From positions 32,426,582 through 32,490,581 of the forward strand of contig CM038704.1 of the NCBI GenBank assembly GCA_021613375.1: 64,000 nucleotides of DNA. The letters run 5' to 3'. The position numbers were made by a program, and so were the translations under genes. How positions within the stretch are numbered: position 1 is the stretch's first letter; each line of letters begins with the position of its first letter. The notes beneath the pieces are model-generated. The model was not told the DNA's origin. It did no database searches and saw only the letters and a list, made by a program, of their open reading frames with translations. The stretch is from Megaleporinus macrocephalus. Taxonomy: Eukaryota; Chordata; Actinopteri; Characiformes; Anostomidae. Positions 34,131 through 48,489 of the stretch are shown one piece after another.

Positions 34131-36080
34131 TGAAGATAAATACTTGAGATTGGCTAAACCGCCACTATGTGTAAATGATTAAGTGCAATAAAGGATTATT
34201 CTTTCAATTATTAAGAGAACACATTACAGTGGTAGGTCTTAAGAAAATGAATGATCTACTATAGAGCATTTTCCTGAAATTACCTGCAATTAGTGCCGCT
34301 AATTAAACTGTAACTTAACCAAACAAACTTACCTGAGTTTAACTAGATTGTTTAGCCTCAGTATCACATTTAGTGAGGCAACTGATGAAAAATGATGGTC
34401 AAATTGATGGGGTCGAACAGTGGGACAGAATTGCTGTTCATTTGTTATTAACAATTTGTTATTGTTTGTTGGTGGGTAGTTTCCTTTAATGTAGAAATGC
34501 AATGCTGGTTGTGGTGTTCTGTGCACTCACTAACATAGCTAGTTTGCACTACTGAATGAGAAGAATCAAGTTTTCTCCTCAATTGCAGTAGTACTAGGTC
34601 TGTGTGATGTGGTGTTAAACGTACATTACTGCTCTACTTTTATTACATGTGGATTTCTTGCGAATGGATTTTTGTGGGAAACACTCCACCAACATAGCAC
34701 AGTTGCATTGATAGTGGATGCACACCAGATGCACTTTTAAATGTGTTACTCAATACATATTTCAACCAAAACTTTCGTCCAAGTTGGGGAGCTACAAGAC
34801 CTAACTGCTTAGTTAACTGATTTCCGTGGGCAACACTGAGGCATTGCCTGTCTGTTAAATGGCACAGGTGAAAGTATGATAATGCTTTTTTTACAGTCAG
34901 GTGTGAAGTTGGTCAATTGTCATTAGGTCTTGATCAGTAAAATGTTGATGTCGTATTTGAGACCCAAGCATTGGTTTTATATATCTCCTCTTTTACTCAC
35001 AATTAAAAGTTAAATAGACAGCTTCACATTACAGCTGTGATAACACCAGTCAACATATGCATTACAAAACAACTTCATACATACACATTTTTAACCATGT
35101 ACAATGGTTTAAACATGCAGGTTTCACAGTGCTAAACGGTAGGTTGAAAGCTTCCATTAGTCTCTTGGTTCTGTGTAAAAATTATATATACATAAAAACA
35201 CTGCTTCGGATACCAAACATGTCTTGGCTGATTCACATAATTTGGAAAATTGTGTATTTTAGATTTTTTTTTTGCTGATTTACTCTTTAAAATCCAAATT
35301 CTTGTAAAAGGACTTGACACTGGGAGTAAAACAGAGAGACGTATGTGTTTCCTGCTCAGGCAATGCCACTCTCTTGCATGTGTAACTGGATCAGTCAGTC
35401 TCTGGCCCCTCCTGTGTCTCTGGGGAAAGCTTCATTGATCTTTCTGTGATATCAGGCAGGCAGGGAGGCTATGATGACTACATCAGAGTCTGAAGAGCGT
35501 CTGGATGAGCGTAGAGAGAGAGAGGAGTCTGAAGAAATCTAACCACACTGCCCTCAGCGGACTTACTGAAATTACAGAACCTACTATGCCACTGATACAT
35601 CTGCTGTACACTTTAACCCATTACAAGTGTAGTGGGAATTATTTTTTTTATTTTGCTATATTATAAAATTGAATTATTTGTAGTTGATTACATACAGAAA
35701 CCAAATACATTAAATGTATGCACATTTGCTAGAAATCAAACATTGTTTTGTTGTAAGATGCTTTATAAATGATACAATGATGGTATTACTTCACTGGTTA
35801 TATAATAACTGAAAAGTTTTTAGATTCATCAAATTCTAAAAAATCTTTTTGGCCATATAAAACAGTGGAGATCACAAACCAAACAACACGGGATCAGACA
35901 CTACACAACTTTTAAGATGTTGCTACACCAAACACATACATTCTCCCGTTATAAACTAAAGTGTAGTAGCTTGCTGCTGCTTCTGCTATTTGCGCTTACA
36001 TAGTAAAGAAGAAACAGTTAACATATTTTAGTGCGGTTTATGGTTAAAAAGATTTGATCTGGGTGGTCGATCTTAGAATG
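34131..36080. other. No gene seen; GC-balanced block at about 35310-35600
   Basis: AT-rich DNA except 35310-35600, which is non-repetitive with balanced composition and a GA-rich run at 35510-35532. Small open frames there show no domain. Confidence 0.4.
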
Positions 36081-36084
36081 CAAA

Positions 36085-36860
36085 TACCCAGCAAACACAC
36101 AATGTTCTCACAACATTTTCTTTTTTTTATAACATTGCTACAACATTGTCAAAAGGTGGTGGTTTTTACGTTGTCTAAGCAAGAATGTCACAGTGTGACT
36201 GTTAAGTAACATTGTTATTTGGTATTATGACTACTTATTGGCAACTTAGCAAAATTCATTGGAGCTCCATGCAGATATAATGGGACTAAAGAAGGATCAC
36301 AGGACTTTATGACAACGTACTGACAATGCCACTCTTTCTTCTTTGCTCAGTATTTATTGCTTAGTATTTATTGGCTATTTGAGGAATCTGTATAGACTCT
36401 CTCAGAGACACTGATTAGTATGCATACTCTACTTAATTATGCACAGATTCAGGTTGAAAACAGCTAATAATGACATACTTGGACTGATTTAAAATAAAGT
36501 TGTGAGGTTCTGTATCTTACAAATAAAAATAGCTTTAGCCTAAAAAACATAGGAACAAGAATCTACTTTTTACAAGCGTATTTTTTTTTCATTTAATTAA
36601 CATTTTTAACTGAAATCCATATTTTGCATTACTGACTAACCTAAATTCTGGAGACTAGAGCTTACCAGCACAGACTGATGCTATGTTGCAATGTAAATAG
36701 ATGACAGCAAACCCAATAGTCATTTGTTTTCAATGAAGCCATGATAGAACATTCTGCCACCACAAGCGGCAACATTCCACAGACTGCAATGGTAAGCAGA
36801 ACGTTGCATCAAGGATCCAGTTTTTCCCAATTTAGGACGTTGACTGCAGTGGTAAAATTA
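36085..36860. repeat. Possible repeat K with ACAATGTTCTCACAACATT motif
   Basis: The left part has 'acaatgttctcacaacattt' and 'aacattgctacaacattgtc'. The right part has 'gcaacattccacagactgca', 'agaacgttgcatc' and 'aggacgttgactgcagtgg'. Repeated AACGTT/AACATT cores resemble a family I remember from fish genomes. Boundaries are uncertain. Confidence 0.35.
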
Positions 36861-39800
36861 ATTAAATGTTGTTGTTTATTTTAAGGAGTCACAGATGCCA
36901 AAGATCTCGCTAGTCTATTCCAGCCAGACTCTTAGTTAACATGATTGTCTGGCTTCACATACCCTCCTGCACACCTGCTTTCACATTGTTATGTGAGCTG
37001 CCAGCCCTGTCGTAAAATAAAGGTGTAAGTCCCAAACCTGCAACATGTGTTCAGTTTGCACATGTAAAGTTCAATGCTAGCAAGTGTTTTCTAAATTTGG
37101 CCTATTCAGAATCATGTGGTGTGTTTTCTTACACCAACCGGAACGCTGCTGACACCTGATACCCTGTAAATAGCTTCAAAACATTTTGACAGATATGTGT
37201 AGAATGAGAGGTAAGACATGAGACATGTCCATAAGTCCATAAGACGTATTAAATGTAGAAATGCAGCATTTTCAAGACTAGTCTGTATAGCTGGTCATAG
37301 GTACTCACAGCACAAACTAATGGTGCAATATAGCCTAAAAGTAAGAAATAAAACATAAAATAACAACATGCTTTTTTATCACTGCAAGGACAGCAACTTT
37401 TAAGTGTTGTGAATATAGTCTAGCAGCAGTAAAAGCCATAAGTCATCATACAAACAGATATGAAAAATAATAAATAGAATAGCTATTCATCTTTGTAACA
37501 GGAAATGAGCAAAAAATATTTTGGATTAGGAATTACTTGGCAAGCTCACTTTACTGGCAGCAGGCTCCCTGCAATGCAGCAATGTTGTTTTGTTCAAAAC
37601 TTGGATCAGTTGACTACAAAAATATTAATCACTTGGATACATTATGTGTCTTGCACACACACACACACACACATGCACACCTAAACACCAACAACCAAAT
37701 ATTATTCACTTAGATTTGTTATGTTTCACACACGGTTTGCTTTGTTTGATTGTTTTTTTTTAACTTATTCGCAGTATCAGTTTGGCAATATTGGATGTTC
37801 AGTCTAACTCTGATAAAGCTGAAGATACATTCTCATTTGTCAGCACTGAATTTTCTGTTCCACATTAAATGGTGCAGAAGTTACATTTTGGTGCCTCAGG
37901 AAAATTCACATTTTGTTAGCCAAGCTGTTTGAAATGCAGAATGGAGGGAACAAGCTTGAGCTGGAACAAGCAAAGTGAACTTGTCTTAATCTCCTGTTTT
38001 GGGAACTTTTTAAATTTTCCAGTCAAGTACAACAATGATGGCCTAACAGCAGCAGACTGAATGGTGACAGCGTGTTGACATTACCTGTGCTAATACCTCA
38101 ACTAGGCTAACTCATTAGTGAAGACATGAGAAACAGCAACTGCTTCTCTCTTCAGGGTTTCAGTCTGCCAGATGCCAATTCTGAACAGATGAATTAAACA
38201 ACTTGACATGGGTGTTTATAGCTTATGATATACTTGGTTGTAGAAAGTCACAGATTCCACAGTTTGGTGGGAGAAAAAGACATGTTAAGAAATTACTAAT
38301 CTTTTTTTATTTCAGCCAAATGGCAAGAACCACATTTGATATTTTATCACAAAATATGATAGCAAATGATCTTGTAAAGTTCAGTTAATTTAGTTTTGAT
38401 ACATGTAAATCATTATTTTGTTTTTTTCTTTTATGTCAAGAACCATAATAACACATATTTTCCAAATATACATACTACATGTAATGTACATGTTCTTATT
38501 CTAGTAAGAAAACTAGATATTAGACTAGGCAAAATTAGACTAGATGATGTGTGGTTTATGCTAATTGATTCATACCTTATGCTTAACAGAGCTTCTTCAA
38601 CATGTTATTCGTTCTGAGATCTCCTCCTGACTGATTGGTCCACTGCATAAGGCTTAGTTTTCAATGCATTGCAAATGCAATACAAAACATTTTTGTTCTG
38701 CCATAGCTTGATTTAATTTAGTTCTTTTGTCATTGGACGGCAAAACAGCTGAAAGCTGTTGATAATCAAATAAGGTTCACAAGATAGTTAATTACCTGCA
38801 GATAATCTATAGGAAACAATAAAAAAAGTGCATGTGACCAACAAAGGTTGCAGGTTTTGGGGGAACAAAGCATTTTTACCTCATGAAGAACTGCCAAAAG
38901 TCCAGACAACCACAAAATGTTCTTGTTGTTAAAAGAGATAAATACACATGCACACACACACACTTGCACTCCAACATAACTGATTCCATCTGGCTGTCAT
39001 ACGTTATATACGGCCAGTGCTAACATTCACCCCTGCATACTTGCAGCTTCTTTGCCAGAGTGCAGGTGGCCTCACTCTAATGGATTTTTGCTCTAAAGGA
39101 TGAGACGAGAGAGGAAAGCTCCCAGCCAGGCAAACACACACTGCCGTAATGAGAAGTGCCGTCTGAGGTCACCAACGGAGGTCAAAAACATGTTTGAAAA
39201 CGATGTTCCCTTGTAACAAGGGGCCAAAGGCTCCAGAAGCTCCCAGAATATGATATATTTACCTGCATGATTTAGGAGCAGGTCAGAGTGGAACCAACTG
39301 AGACAAGAAGCCAGACAGGAAACCCATCGGACTCGGGATATGGCACACCTAGGGGCATATGAATAGAGTTGCAATATTTTAACAAATAATTTGATAAAAA
39401 GATAATAAAATTCACATACATCCTAAAGTTTGCATCAATTTGTGCTGAAGCAACACAGCTAGGGAACCAAATAAGTAATGGAAGCTAATAATCCACCAAT
39501 TAACATTGTGCAAACACATACTTGAATTGTTAAGTTAAATCTCAAAACAACTTGCGTATGTTTTTTGGGGGGGCAGGGGTATGCCTCAGAACCAAAAAAG
39601 AAATGAAATAAGGTGCATTAGTCACACATCTCCATATGAACTTTCTTCATAGCGTTGGATCTTAGGACTAGCACGTGTATTGACAAGGCTCGTTTATGAA
39701 GCACTTTGCACTGAATGTTTTCATATACATGGGTTTTCCAAAACTAAATAAACTATTCCTGGTGCATGAGTAGTTAACAAATCAATGTCACGAGTCAGTG

Positions 39801-40635
39801 GTATTGCACTGTGCTACTAAGCTCTGTTAAGGTCAGATGTGGCGCCTTTGCAAGTGATAAATATGTCATCCTTGCTGTTTTTATTATATTTCAATTACTT
39901 TGCACCCAAACAAGAGGGACAGTGCATGTATGCAAGTAATTTTTCACTTTTTCATGGGAAGAAAAGTTCTCTCTGGCATCCATCTCAGGCAAAACATACC
40001 AACAGGCAGCAAATAAACCATCTAGTAGCAAATTAATCAATCTTTGCTAAAAAAGAAAAAAAAAGAAAAAAGAAGACACTTTTAAAGTCAGAAAATGTTT
40101 CTTGGAGTAAATACATCCATGAACAAATTATGGATTGAATTAAAGATTAAAAATAGTGGGCAAGGAAATAATTCCTGTAGTGGCGAAATGGTGGAGGTAA
40201 TATTCATAAAATGTTACTTAGATAAAAGTATTTAGCATATAAAGAGTTCATGATAGACTAACTTATCATCCAACATTCAATAGCCTACAACAAGTTACAA
40301 ATTTTTATACAAATGTAATACATATAGTGATATAATATTGTACTGTATTCTACATATGTTATTTAGTATGCTGTATGGCTCAGAATATAAATTAAGTCAT
40401 TTATGTTGGGTAACTCCAACACCAGTGTGTTAACGCATAACACTTACACAAGTAAGCAATTCTGTATTTACTCCATTTAGCAAAATAATTTTATTTATCA
40501 GTGGCTTTCATTGCTGATTTTCATTTCTACTAGTCAAAATGTTCACATGGGGACCTCATCATAACAGACTGCAGCATTCAGAGCCCCTGACAAAATTCAC
40601 GAATGGTGGTCAGTAGGACAATCATTATTGTTACA
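36861..40635. other. No gene seen
   Basis: AT-rich unique-looking DNA with (CA)n at 37654-37673 and about 38949-38962. Block 39000-39370 has balanced composition. A 93-codon minus frame at 39093-39374 overlaps a donor-like GTAAATAT but has no domain. Confidence 0.45.
37654..37673. repeat. (CA)n microsatellite
   Basis: Ten CA units. Confidence 0.95.
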
Positions 40636-40855
40636 ATTAGTCACACTTTATTTTGAAGGTCCTCTATAGTTGATATACACCAATTTAAAATATTACACAC
40701 TTTTGGTGATTGTCATAACATTATGGTAAGAGTTTAGGTCAGGGTTAGGACTAGGGTTAGATTTAACTTCATGATTAGTTGTATTTAAGAAATATTTAGT
40801 TACATTTTGTTTAAAGACAAATTATGTATAGTGGAACCCATTCTTCCTTATATGC
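40636..40855. mobile_element. MITE-like element L with TTAGGG-like interior
   Basis: Begins 'agtcacactttattttgaag', a motif I remember as the end of a widespread teleost MITE. The interior has 'gtcagggttaggactagggt' followed by 'tagat'. The right end ('tatagtggaacccatt') is a decayed inverted partner. Confidence 0.5.
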
Positions 40856-43802
40856 CTTACAACATAGAGGCTAAACACGAAATTTACTCTATGCAGACTT
40901 TAAGTTCTGTTCAACAGACTGATGGTTTTCTTTAGTGATAGGTGCACTATTTAAAGCTGTGTCAAAGTTTACTTTTGTACAGCACGATGTCTGTAATGTA
41001 ACTAATAACAGGGTTAAACAAAAATGTTCTACTAAAGACTGAGGGCAATGATACATGGGATGCATTATACCTCATGAAACATTCATATAACACATTAAGA
41101 GAGAGCAAAGTCAAAATTTTGACATATAAAGAACATAATACATATAACAGACTCAATAAATGTTGCCACAAAGCATACTGACTTATCTACTCATGAAGAT
41201 CTTAAGTAAGATCAATTTGGGAACATAGCTGTAAAAATTAAAACATGGCAAAAGTGTTTATTTTTGTTTAAATCACCCTTCATGCGCTATTAATGTGCTA
41301 ACATGAGCCACGCATGCCATGTTTGTCAATCTGTGAAAGTAAGAAACTTAACTTCTGCAGGAATGTTTAATTGATTGAGAAGTTTTGTCATTGAAATTCA
41401 GTAGGACAGCAAATATAATATAGTTTTGACATATTAACAGACCAGACGAATGTTGCATCAGAGCACTGTGACATCTGGCCAAGTTCTCCTTCTTGAAGAT
41501 TTTGAGGGAACAAGATTGAGGCAACATGATGAAACATGAGCCAAGAGAATGAGTTGTTTCTATAAAATTTTAGTTTGAGAACACTGGGCCCTAGAAATGT
41601 AGGACCTTGGGAATATACGGTGACTGGCTACCAGTTATTTTCCACTGCAGATATTGTACCCGCTCAATGCAACTGGTAATCTTAGCATTTTGTGTCACTG
41701 TTTAATATTGGCTCAGCTAAGAGATGATACCACAGATAGTATATCAGGTACCAGGTTTGCCTAATGGAAACCCTAAAAAGTTGAGTTGAATCGAGCCACA
41801 CAGTGGAAAAGCGGGTAAGGACTGCTTTTAAAATGACAATGATTATACGGCTTGAGAGCACAGGGCTCTGGAAACACAGGGCAGTTTCCTAGACACTTCA
41901 CTAAGAAAATATAAGGGCCAGGGAAAATATGCATCACATAGTGAATAGCTCTGCTATTAAAAACAAGAAAGTTAACTTTGTTTTAATTGCATCTTTTATT
42001 TTATATTGCCAAACGGACATTTTATAGTGACTAGAACCTGTTCAGATGAATTTGGGCTGAACTGGATGAGAATTAATTGAAGGGATCTCAGTATAAACGA
42101 ATGAAGCAGTCAGACTTTTTTGCATTAAAATGGCCTTCCCTGTGCACAGAATATATTAAAGCTCGCCTGCAGATGTAAATAATCTGACAAAGAGAGTACG
42201 ATATGTGATTAAATCATCTGAATTATAATGGAATGTGTGGTGGGGGGTTCATGGTGAAGTCTAATGAGGCACTGATGTGTGAAGAGCACTTGAAAAAGAG
42301 AAGAGATGAGGTCACAAAGCAAATTCAAGCATTTTCAAGCGGGACTCTGTCAGGTATTCTGTTAAAGTGTGCATAATACACAAAGACTAGAAAATGTGGC
42401 TCTATTTAATGGCTCCAGATGATAGAGATAGCAGCAGGAGAGCTCTGGGACAGCATGTTAAACTGAGCAGACGCAGTGTTGTGTCATTTTTTTTTTCCCA
42501 AAAAAAGAAATTTAACTACCTCTTTAAAAATACATTTCACATATTCTGCCCAATCTGAATTATAGATAATAGCCACTGAAGACTTCAAGCCAGAGAGAGA
42601 AGGTGAATGAGAGCGAGACAAAGACAGCTCCAAAAATGTGATGAGAAAGTGTTTTCATTTCATTTTACTGTGATAATTACTGATGAATGTGATTTGGGAC
42701 ATTTTATTAAAAATCTGTGTAATGTGTTGCTGTAGAAAGGATGTTTTGCTCCGGGATTCTCTCAACATTGTCAATGATTTAATGCGTACCAAAATAAGTT
42801 AGGCCTGTACAATCTGAATAAGTGTGATACTTGAGTACTTGGGTTTGACACAGAGAAGAAAAAACAACAAAAACAATGAAAAATTATAATAGATTGAGAT
42901 TATTCCTACATTAATAACTACAGTTCAAACATCACAAATTACAATATCATTACTGTCCACTGAAAACTAAGTTTCTCAATTTTTTTATTTTCAGTTTTCT
43001 CTACAATTGTGCATTTCATGCTGATAGTACCAGTACAAATGCTTTAAAAGAAATACCCTTCTATTCACTTACATGGAAAGTAAAGAGGGGTATTTTTATA
43101 TTAAAATAACATACATTTTCACAAATACCAGCAAAACCATTACATTATTTGTGCATAACTATAATATATTGAATTAGATTAGAAACTTTAAACAAAAACA
43201 AACTTTTAACAAAAACAAACAAACAACAACACAATAACACAAATGTGGTAGAAGAATGCATAGACAACACCTTATTTCTCATGTTTATGTATTTTTTAAA
43301 CATGTATTTTTTAAAAATGTAAGTTGTTTTCTGAACTGTTGCCAAAAATATGTAGATGGACAATGCTATAATTTTATGCAGATGCCTGCAGTGGGAAACA
43401 GGAAACATGCAAAAGTACTGAAAACTGAGAAAAAAAGTTTTTTTTTAATTCATAGGCCAGACTCAACAAACTCTGTGCTTCATCACCTCCATGAAGCTGA
43501 TATTGCATATATAACAGTTTTCATTTGTAAAGATTTAAAGTGCTTGATCATGCATCAAATGTATAAAAAAGAATGAATGAATGAACTAGTTTGCGTAATT
43601 CATACTGTACCACTAACCATTAAACAACTGAGATACGGGTAGTTACCTTTTTCTTTCTCCTACAGCTGGAGGAGCATTTCTTTTGACAAAGCCAAAGAAT
43701 CTGCCTCCGCGCTCTCTCATCATGACAGCAGATCTGTTCTTTTTGGTGAACTGTGTTTATACTCTGAAGACAAAAAAGCTCCAATGCTTTTCAAAGGTGA
43801 AC
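40856..43802. other. No gene seen; unique block at about 42110-42720
   Basis: AT-rich DNA. The block 42110-42720 is free of recognisable repeats, with several A/T-rich homeodomain-type cores, and has the texture of a vertebrate conserved non-coding element. That is inference only. Open frames of 87 and 106 codons at 43145-43576 overlap on opposite strands. Confidence 0.4.

Positions 43803-43883
<81 letters not shown>
43803..43883. repeat. (ATCT)n microsatellite, about 20 units
   Basis: Perfect tetranucleotide repeat. It produces the Leu-Ser-Ile-Tyr repeats in two overlapping frames, which are not genes. Confidence 0.98.
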
Positions 43884-45220
43884 ATGCAATACATGTTTAT
43901 TATCTGGCAATTTCCCCTCACTCTGTGTGCTCCTGTTACTGCAAAACATATTACCCACACTCCCCTGGGCTGTCCTAGCCAAACATGATTAAACGCCGCC
44001 ATCTCTGAGCGCCTGAACTGCCCTCACCCCGCCATGTTATTAAAATGTCTAGTAAATGAGTAAAGAACGCGAACAGATGAAGTAGAGCCAAGTCAAAAGC
44101 ACTGCTGTGCTTTTTCAAACAGTGGAAAACAGATAAAGGTGTTTGTTTAGAGAGAGCAGATTTTCCACATAATTCTCTACATCAAAATACAAGCCATCTC
44201 TTATCAATCATCCTATTTAATCTTGTTTTACCATTTATTCTGTAATTATAGCATGAGGCAAGATTCTGTTTGATGCCCATCAATATTTACATATTAATGC
44301 TAAAACACACACTCACATACATACATATTTGTCTTTGTGTCTCCAAAATAGTATCTTTTTTGGTTAGGACTTTGAAATGTATTAAAGGTCAGTGTTACCT
44401 GACATATAAAAACTGCACAATAGTATTAGAGGAGTACTAGCATATACAGGCAGTGAGAGGCGAGAAACATTCAAGTTTATTTTTGTACTCAACTCATTTA
44501 AATTGATTTGAGCCTGAAAAAAAAAAACAGCCAACAAAATCAACCAAAACCACTCCTGGTGTAAGTTTACTACCTCTGAACAGTGCTTTTGTAATTTTAT
44601 ATTTTGTTATTGGCTTAAACTCCAGATTATTTTGATTCTGTTCTTGTGGCATTTCCAGTCAAATACCATTTTATTAATATCATATTATTACAGCAATATC
44701 CAGCAGCTTTACTTGGCATCACATTTATTATATCATGCTATCACGCTAAAAAAACAACAGACACTGTCGGGCACACATCTATACTCACCACAGCAGTGTG
44801 CCTGTCTGCAGCTCTTGTGTCTGAGTGAGCACACGGGGGAATAGAGATGATGACGTTCAGAAATTATTGTACACACTTTGCCAGCAGGATCAAAACACTG
44901 CACAATAAATCTACAAAACGCCAGTGTCCCACCCAGGCCGTGCCTCAGTGCTCATAGTGTTTCATAAAATCCCACCAGGGGCTGCACTGATTCAAATCGA
45001 AGGACTAGCTGCAGGAGAACATTTCTGCCGTTTATATGATCCAATGCATTTATTTATGTGTTTATCACTGCGTTCAGAGCACACCACAGGAGAATAACAA
45101 GGTGACCCTTTAGAAATATACAGCCAGATGCTGCCAAGTCTTCGCAGGGTGTTATTTATCATTTGCAGACCTCCTGCGCAGCACCAGAGCTACTGTACAT
45201 CAGTCAGTTCATCAACATAA
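43884..45220. other. No gene seen; unique block at about 44760-45200
   Basis: The block 44760-45200 has balanced composition and no repeat match; a candidate conserved element. The rest is AT-rich. Confidence 0.4.
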
Positions 45221-45224
45221 AGGC

Positions 45225-45420
45225 ACACACACACACACTTGGTGGCCACTGTATTAGAAACCTCTCCCTTGTAGCTCTACCTTGCTGGTGTACAATTTGA
45301 GGCTCTATCTGCTGATATACAATCTGTGGTGGTTATCCTCTAGCCCTTCATCAGTGGACAGTTTCTGACCACATATTTGCTCTTGGCTGCATTTGCTGTT
45401 GGCTAGCTGATCATTCTTTA
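45225..45420. repeat. Foldback element F-related fragment
   Basis: Starts with 'ggtggccactgtattagaaa', the minisatellite-type end motif, and continues with 'cccttcatcagtggacagtt' and 'ttggctagctgatcatt', which recall the central part of foldback element F copies. Decayed. Confidence 0.45.
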
Positions 45421-45539
45421 ATTTTAGCAAAGAGACGACATTGTATCACACTTTCTTGTTTGCTATTTTTAAGGTTTAATATTTGCAAATGAACTTGTGA
45501 TGGCTTTGGTAACAGATGGGTTTGACAGATGGGTTTCAC

Positions 45540-45800
45540 AGATGTCCCCTTGTATATCCTATGTTTATATCTTGTGTATTGTATAGTCCTTTATATATTT
45601 CAGTTATAACTATATGTATATTTTTAGCTTATTTTTACTTTAATATTGTCTATTTATTGTATGTTTGTACTGTTTTATATATATAATGCTGCCCTGCTGT
45701 AGAGTTTTATCTGAGCCTCACCCCAAGCATTTCAATGCATGTTATGTCCTGACATGATGTGCAAATGACAAATAAACTTGAAACTTGAAACTTGAAACTT
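45540..45800 (+). mobile_element. Non-LTR retrotransposon 3' end with 7-base tail repeats
   Basis: A T/A-rich 3'-UTR-like stretch ends in 'tgcaaatgacaaataaactt' and then about four copies of 'gaaactt' at 45774-45800. Short tandem tail repeats after AATAAA mark the 3' end of several fish LINE families. No coding part remains. Confidence 0.65.
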
Positions 45801-45805
45801 AATTA

Positions 45806-48485
45806 GCTAAAGAGCTGGAATCAGGTGTATTAATTCAGTGCTAAAATGAGGGAAAAAGAGATCAAAAATGTAAATTAAACAAATTACTATTACACAGAAG
45901 CAGTGGTGTTATTCTTCATTTTTGACATGCACAATAAAACCAATAACAATCCAATCTCTCTTTATACCTTAGGAAAACATCTTTAAAAAAAAAGAAAAAC
46001 AATGTATGTTAATTGGTTGAAAGCAACTATAATATTTGAACTCAAATAGACCTCTAAAATTACCATCATTCTGTAGGAAAGCTGTTCACAAGTCGCATCA
46101 AGTCTTAAGAGAATTTAATAGAGAATTTCAGATATATTAGCTGAATTCATCAAATTCAACAAGACTTTAAATAACAAGCCATTCATTATGGTTTTACTAC
46201 ATAAATGTGATCTATAACAAACCTGCTTCTAGATTAGCTGCCAATTACAGTTACTGTTCTGTCCATTGGACTAAATGTTTGAAAGACACATTATTCAAGA
46301 AGAACAGCACTGCAGTAACTACTTTCTGCCTCGAGGCCATTAAAATTTAATGTAAATATATATCTTTTTTTCTTTTACATACCTTATAAATTATTTGGTA
46401 AGAAAACATTCCAAGTAACATACTTTTAATACAGACACTGTTTCATGTTTTAGAAGTGCAGGTGGTTTTGAAATTTGACAAAAAAGACTTGTTTTATATT
46501 AACATTCTGGTAAATGTTGATAATGTGATGAGTTGTATTACATATGTAGAGCGATTATGAAAGAAGTCATAAGGGAAATTTTGTTGTTTAACCATAGGTC
46601 GACCGTAAAAGAGCTGTGACTAATATTTTAAGCAAACTTTGTAAGCCCCTTTGGGATATACTCTCCCACTCCAAATGGAGAATGACCCACCTACACCAAG
46701 AAAAATTCCAGTACATGACTGCAATTCTGACACTGCAGTGAAACTAAATCAGATCCAGAAGCACAGCAGGATATAAAACTATCCTTTCACTAACACCTCA
46801 GGTATAAAATACTGATTTGAAGTGTCAATGGAGCAGCTCGGTTTAGGTAAGCTCTGAATCAGGTGTATGTGTATGTGAGGACAGGGCTGTCTGGCGGTCA
46901 GAAATGAACTCTCTCTGGTATCATCGTTTCTGCCCACTGTCACACACACACACATACTGCCACTCACACTGCCCACATGGAGTACTAGCTTTCATACAGC
47001 TGAAAATAATCCCCCTCCTTACACACTTAAGGGAAATGCGGACAGAACCTTGGTTTAACACTGGATCCTCAGCAAGGAGAGCGCAACTGACAGTGATAAA
47101 CACACACACACAACCAAGCTGGGCTATGTTTGTTGCAGCTAATTGAAAATAGGTAGGTTTTAAATGACAAGCAAATATTTGCTGCCATGCTAACATTTTC
47201 TTGATTACATAGACAAGAAGGCTTGTACATGTTCTAACAGTGTGACCATTTACACACCATGAATAGCCTTTTTTCCAGTACTTTCTTAATGGGCCTACAA
47301 TTTGCATCAACATGCATTTTTCAGTGATCAGATTACATTTGGATTTCCCTTGAGCACAGGATGCATTTTGTTGGGATTACATTCAGATCACATAATCCAC
47401 ATTGGTCAGCGAAGTATCTTAATCACATTAAACATAAGTGCATTATGTGACTGGAAATGTGTATACTGAGCACTAATTAGCAGGTCAAACAGGATAAACA
47501 GTGAAAGGAAATTAAAAAGTATAACAAAAATTATTTATGTATCTGGTCACTCTGGGGATGCACTTTTATTAAAAAGTGTACATGGAATCCAGCCAAAGAA
47601 TATCCAGATATAAAAAAAAAACATTTTTTTGTTTTGTTTGCTCTGTGATAAAACGATAAAGGACTGATAAACTACGTACACTATCCTACATGCTTTTAAA
47701 CTATTCTGGATAACAACTCATAATTTAATTAATAAAATGTTAAATGAATGACTCACAAGGCACCGAGGCCCACTCTGCGTTGTGTATATGAGTGTGAATA
47801 AACTGCCCAGAAGTCTGTCGCCTCATTCATTTATTTTTGTGTTCTACTCGTATCCTTATGGTTTCTCAACTTTATTAATAGCGGTGTCTATAGAAATGAG
47901 AATTCCTTCATTGTATACATTAACATAAACACAATTTAACGTATATCACATCTATTCTCTATGTTACATTTTACATTACGAATAGGAAGGGGTTTGCTGC
48001 TCTGACGCTACAAAAACATTCTATTAATGATTTTGGATGTTAATATATACTACACTTCTAAATTCTGTTTATTATGTTCAGTTTAAAATATGTGGATATA
48101 TGGATATATGTTGGATATGTGTGATTAATGGTGTTTATTGGGCTCTACAAAATAAACTACGCTAATTTGACATTGCACTCGTTGCGGAATAGCCGTACAC
48201 TGACAATACAGACTTTTCTCCATATCTCTGTTTAGCGGCTGTAACTGTAGCGGCCTGTACTCCAGAAAACAGGTCTGTTCAATTCACACATTTGGCAGTA
48301 TCTTCCTCCAAACACCTTTCGTGTCAAGGTTAACTATTGGTAGGAGACACAAAATAGATAACAGATAACACTACTATAAAAGAGTAGCCCTCTAAAGTAG
48401 TGGCCCAGCACTGAACCTCCAAAACAAAGGAAATGCTAAGTTGACCAGGGTCTAAGCAAGAATTTTACATGAATTTCCTCCAGCT
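45806..48485. other. No gene seen
   Basis: AT-rich unique-looking DNA with (CA)n runs near 46943 and 47099. Around 47755-47850 'tgtgaataaactgcccagaa' then 'gtctgtcgcctcattc' has the look of an LTR R-U5 end, but no partner end or target duplication was found. The 130-codon minus frame at 46921-47313 has no domain. Confidence 0.4.
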
Positions 48486-48489
48486 TGTT

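Noticed and set aside
39093..39374. 93-codon minus frame with a donor-like GTAAATAT inside
   Set aside because: No recognisable domain, weak acceptor, and the alternative frames are closed.
43683..43988. 101-codon frame with Leu-Ser-Ile-Tyr repeats
   Set aside because: Translation of the (ATCT)n microsatellite.
46921..47313. 130-codon minus frame
   Set aside because: No domain and crosses (CA)n repeats.
47755..47850. Third solo LTR
   Set aside because: An AATAAA followed by U5-like sequence is present, but no matching TG start or target duplication was found.
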